Origin: Hyphomicrobiales bacterium
GTDB taxonomy: Bacteria; Pseudomonadota; Alphaproteobacteria; Rhizobiales; Xanthobacteraceae
Length of the DNA: 9,085 bases
Assembly (NCBI GenBank): GCA_016210825.1
Contig: JACQTM010000147.1
Coordinates: 1 to 9,085 of the forward strand
Direction of reading: 5' to 3'
The stretch's first letter is position 1. Each line of letters begins with the position of its first letter. Shown one piece after another: positions 7,088 to 9,085 of this stretch. Both the position numbers and the translations under genes were made by a program. The notes under the pieces were generated by a model. It saw nothing but the letters and a program-made list of their open reading frames with translations. It was not told where the DNA came from and did not search any database.

Positions 7088-7102
7088 CTAGCGGCCTTCT
7101 AA
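7088..7102. promoter_or_regulatory. Degenerate second Irr-like box
   Basis: CTAGCG GCC TTCTAA keeps a perfect right half (7097-7102) and three of six bases of the left half, with the same three-base spacer as the main dyad. It is centred 72 bases downstream of the main site and 66 bases before the desulfurase start. It could be a weaker second site or a chance half-site. Confidence 0.3.
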
Positions 7103-7168
7103 CACGACTGGCGGGGCGAAGAGCAAGCTTTTCCTGTAAGATTACTCAATGCAACCCATGAGATCGGC

Positions 7169-8350
7169 ATGACCGAGCGGGTTTATCTCGATTGGAACGC
7201 CACAGCCCGGCTACGTCCTGAGGCACGGGCGGCCATGGCCGCTTGCCTTGATGAAATAGGCAACCCGTCCTCAGTCCATGCGGAAGGGCGCGCCGCCCGC
7301 CGGATGGTCGAAGCGGCGAGAGATGCCGTGGCTGGCCTGGTGGGGGCCGATGCGGCCCTGGTGACTTTCACCTCGGGCGGGACCGAGGCCAACATGCTGG
7401 CGCTTACCCCAAGTATCGAAGCTGGCAGCGACAAAGCTCCGAGGGAGCGGCTGATGCTCTCTGCCATCGAGCATCCTTCCGTACTGTGCGGCGGGCGCTT
7501 CCAGGCTGAGACGGTCGAACAAATCCCCGTTAACGAGAATGGCGTCATCGAACTTGATGCGCTTCGCGAGCGACTCGGCGCGCTAACGCGCTCCGGAATA
7601 CGGCGCCCACTTGTTTCCATCATGCACGCCAATAACGAGACCGGCACCGTTCAACCGGTTTCTGAGGCCGCTGATATTGTGCATGAAGCGGGCGGGTTCC
7701 TGCACGTCGACGCAGTCCAGAGTGCGGGTAGAATTCCCTGCGATATCAAAACCCTCAAGGCCGATCTTCTGACCCTGTCGGCACACAAGCTGGGTGGGCC
7801 CAAAGGCGTCGGGGCATTGCTGCGTCGAACCGACGCACTGCATTTCCCAAATCCGCTGATCAAGGGTGGCGGGCAGGAACGCGGGCTGCGCGCCGGCACC
7901 GAGAATGTGGCCGGCATTGGCGGCTTCGGCGCCGCTGCGCAGGCGGCCTCGGTATTGCTCGGCGAGGAAGGCCCCAGGCTATCCGCTCTGCGTGAGCGGC
8001 TGGAAACCGGGCTGAAAACCATCTGTCCTGATGCCGTAATATTCGGCACCAAAGGGATACGGGTGACCAACACGACCCTCTTCTCGGTCCGGGGGGTGAA
8101 GGCAGAAACCGCGTTAATCACGCTCGATCTCAATGGGGTCGCGGTGTCCTCGGGCTCCGCCTGCTCCTCGGGAAAGGTGCAGCCTTCCCATGTGCTTGCC
8201 GCAATGGGGGTGGAACCGGCCCTGGCGCGCGGGGCAATCCGCGTCAGCCTGGGCTGGGCGAGCACGGCGCGCGACATTGAAATTTTTCTCGACGCTTGGA
8301 AAAAGCTTGCTGAATCATTAGGTAAAGTGGGACGAAGCATCGCCGCATGA
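7169..8350 (+). CDS. Cysteine desulfurase, group I (IscS/NifS-type), SUF operon
   Basis: This 393-residue PLP enzyme removes sulfur from L-cysteine, giving alanine and an enzyme persulfide that feeds iron-sulfur cluster assembly. Key residues are visible: FTSGGTEAN (67-75) for the PLP phosphate, His102 (EHPSVL), HANNETG (153-159), Asp181 and Gln184 (HVDAVQSAG), the PLP lysine Lys207 (SAHKLGGPKG), Arg241 (RAGTEN), and the active cysteine Cys332 in SSGSACSSG. The last motif marks it as group I (IscS/NifS-like), not the group II SufS type with RxGHHC. A group I desulfurase followed by sufB matches the rhizobial arrangement where it is called sufS2. The ATG at 7169 gives a normal N-terminus (YLDWNATA), though its ribosome binding site is weak. 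sufB follows after 98 bases on the same strand. Control by Irr through the upstream dyad is likely. Exact naming (iscS, nifS-like or sufS2) varies. Confidence 0.93.
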   Translation: MTERVYLDWNATARLRPEARAAMAACLDEIGNPSSVHAEGRAARRMVEAARDAVAGLVGADAALVTFTSGGTEANMLALTPSIEAGSDKAPRERLMLSAIEHPSVLCGGRFQAETVEQIPVNENGVIELDALRERLGALTRSGIRRPLVSIMHANNETGTVQPVSEAADIVHEAGGFLHVDAVQSAGRIPCDIKTLKADLLTLSAHKLGGPKGVGALLRRTDALHFPNPLIKGGGQERGLRAGTENVAGIGGFGAAAQAASVLLGEEGPRLSALRERLETGLKTICPDAVIFGTKGIRVTNTTLFSVRGVKAETALITLDLNGVAVSSGSACSSGKVQPSHVLAAMGVEPALARGAIRVSLGWASTARDIEIFLDAWKKLAESLGKVGRSIAA

Positions 8351-8386
8351 GCGGCATTTGCAATAGGTCAAGGAATTACGAGACAA

Positions 8387-8407
8387 GACCAACGACCATA
8401 GACCGAC
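8387..8407 (+). repeat. Three imperfect heptads (GACCNNN) before sufB
   Basis: GACCAAC, GACCATA and GACCGAC stand in direct tandem in the gap between the desulfurase gene and sufB. No matching regulatory site is known to me, and a run this short could be chance. Confidence 0.3.
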
Positions 8408-8437
8408 TAGTCCACCCGCGGTCCTTGAAACCGTGAG

Positions 8438-8443
8438 AGGAGG
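8438..8443 (+). promoter_or_regulatory. Strong ribosome binding site of sufB
   Basis: A perfect AGGAGG lies five bases before the ATG at 8449 and settles the sufB start. It is far stronger than the site in front of the desulfurase, suggesting that SufB is made in excess of it from the same message. Confidence 0.85.
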
Positions 8444-8448
8444 GAGAA

Positions 8449-9085
8449 ATGCCGGCCGTACAGGAGACCGTCGAGCAGGTCCGACGCATCGACGTTGATC
8501 AATACAAATACGGGTTCGAGACCATCATCGAATCCGAGAAGGCCCCGAAGGGCCTTTCCGAGGACACCGTCCGCTTTATCTCGGAGAAGAAGGGCGAGCC
8601 CGCCTGGATGCTTGAGTGGCGGCTCGAGGCCTATCGCCGCTGGCTGACCATGCGCGAGCCGACCTGGGCGCGCGTTGAATATCCAAAGATCGACTATCAG
8701 GACATCTATTACTACGCTGCGCCAAAGAAATTCAAAGCGCCGAAGTCGCTCGACGATGTCGATCCGGAAATTCTGCGTACCTACGAGAAGCTCGGCATTC
8801 CGCTGCGTGAGCAGGAAGTATTGGCCGGCGTCGAACGCCCAGACGGCACGCGCGCACGCGTCGCCGTGGATGCGGTGTTCGATTCCGTCTCCGTTGCCAC
8901 AACCTTCAAGGAAGAGTTGAAAAAGGCCGGTGTCGTCTTCATGCCGATTTCGGAGGCGCTGCGCGAACACCCCGATCTGGTGAAGGAATATATCGGCTCG
9001 GTGGTGCCGGTTTCCGACAACTTCTTCGCCACGCTCAACTCAGCGGTATTTTCGGACGGCTCGTTTGTTTACGTGCCGCCGGGGG
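8449..9085 (+). CDS. sufB: Fe-S cluster assembly protein SufB, 3' partial
   Basis: SufB is the scaffold subunit of the cytoplasmic SufBCD complex, on which iron-sulfur clusters are built with help from the SufC ATPase. The first 212 residues are present and the gene runs off the window; full-length SufB is about 490 residues. Family landmarks include EKKGEPAWMLEWRLEAYRRW (47-66), IDYQDIYYYAAP (81-92), AVFDSVSVATTFKEEL (142-157), a VVPVSDNFFATLNSAVFSDG segment (185-204) and FVYVPPG at the edge. The visible part has no cysteine at all, so it lacks the Cys cluster (Cx2Cx3C) that E. coli SufB carries after the SAP segment; the residues usually tied to catalysis lie further on. The start is fixed by a perfect AGGAGG. 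It follows the desulfurase on the same strand, and sufC, sufD and further suf genes are expected downstream. Confidence 0.96.
   Translation, partial: MPAVQETVEQVRRIDVDQYKYGFETIIESEKAPKGLSEDTVRFISEKKGEPAWMLEWRLEAYRRWLTMREPTWARVEYPKIDYQDIYYYAAPKKFKAPKSLDDVDPEILRTYEKLGIPLREQEVLAGVERPDGTRARVAVDAVFDSVSVATTFKEELKKAGVVFMPISEALREHPDLVKEYIGSVVPVSDNFFATLNSAVFSDGSFVYVPPG

Noticed and set aside
8407..8970. Antisense frame of 187 codons over sufB
   Set aside because: It lies opposite clear SufB coding sequence and shows no domain of its own.
1..9085. Mobile element, defence system, biosynthetic cluster, tRNA or CRISPR array
   Set aside because: I looked on both strands and found no transposase, integrase, long inverted or direct repeats, tRNA-like clover or spaced repeat array; all genes but one are conserved housekeeping or widely spread families.

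Overview
The window looks like ordinary chromosomal DNA from a GC-rich alphaproteobacterium, most likely of the order Hyphomicrobiales (Rhizobiales), close to Bradyrhizobium, Nitrobacteraceae or Xanthobacteraceae. This is inferred from the style of the proteins, from the gene order (AsmA/YhdP-like gene, tyrS, anmK, cupin, alpha/beta hydrolase, desulfurase, sufB), and from a likely Irr (iron control element) operator in front of the iron-sulfur cluster genes. No tRNA, rRNA, CRISPR array, insertion sequence, phage gene or origin is visible.

Layout. Positions 1-3237 (+) hold most of a very large AsmA/YhdP-like envelope protein whose N-terminus lies upstream of the window. It converges on tyrS (3247-4500, -), a tyrosyl-tRNA synthetase. 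A 75-base gap separates tyrS from the divergent anmK (4576-5739, +, TTG start), which phosphorylates recycled anhydro-MurNAc. A small cupin gene (5764-6252, +) follows closely, with a strong ribosome binding site. It meets an alpha/beta hydrolase gene (6256-6918, -) tail to tail, with only three bases between the stop codons and a stem-loop over the junction.

The 250 bases at 6919-7168 form a divergent control region. It contains a perfect 15-base dyad (TTAGAA-N3-TTCTAA, 7016-7030), a degenerate second copy (7088-7102) and a lone half-site beside the hydrolase start. Downstream lies the head of a SUF iron-sulfur cluster operon: a group I (IscS/NifS-type) cysteine desulfurase (7169-8350, +), then sufB (from 8449, running off the end). 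The desulfurase would supply sulfur from cysteine, and SufB, with SufC and SufD expected beyond the window, would form the assembly scaffold. The operator suggests iron-dependent control by Irr; no iscR or rirA gene is present here.

I found no convincing undescribed system. The parts most worth following are the cluster of Irr-like half-sites, the basic-tailed cupin, and the junction hairpin.
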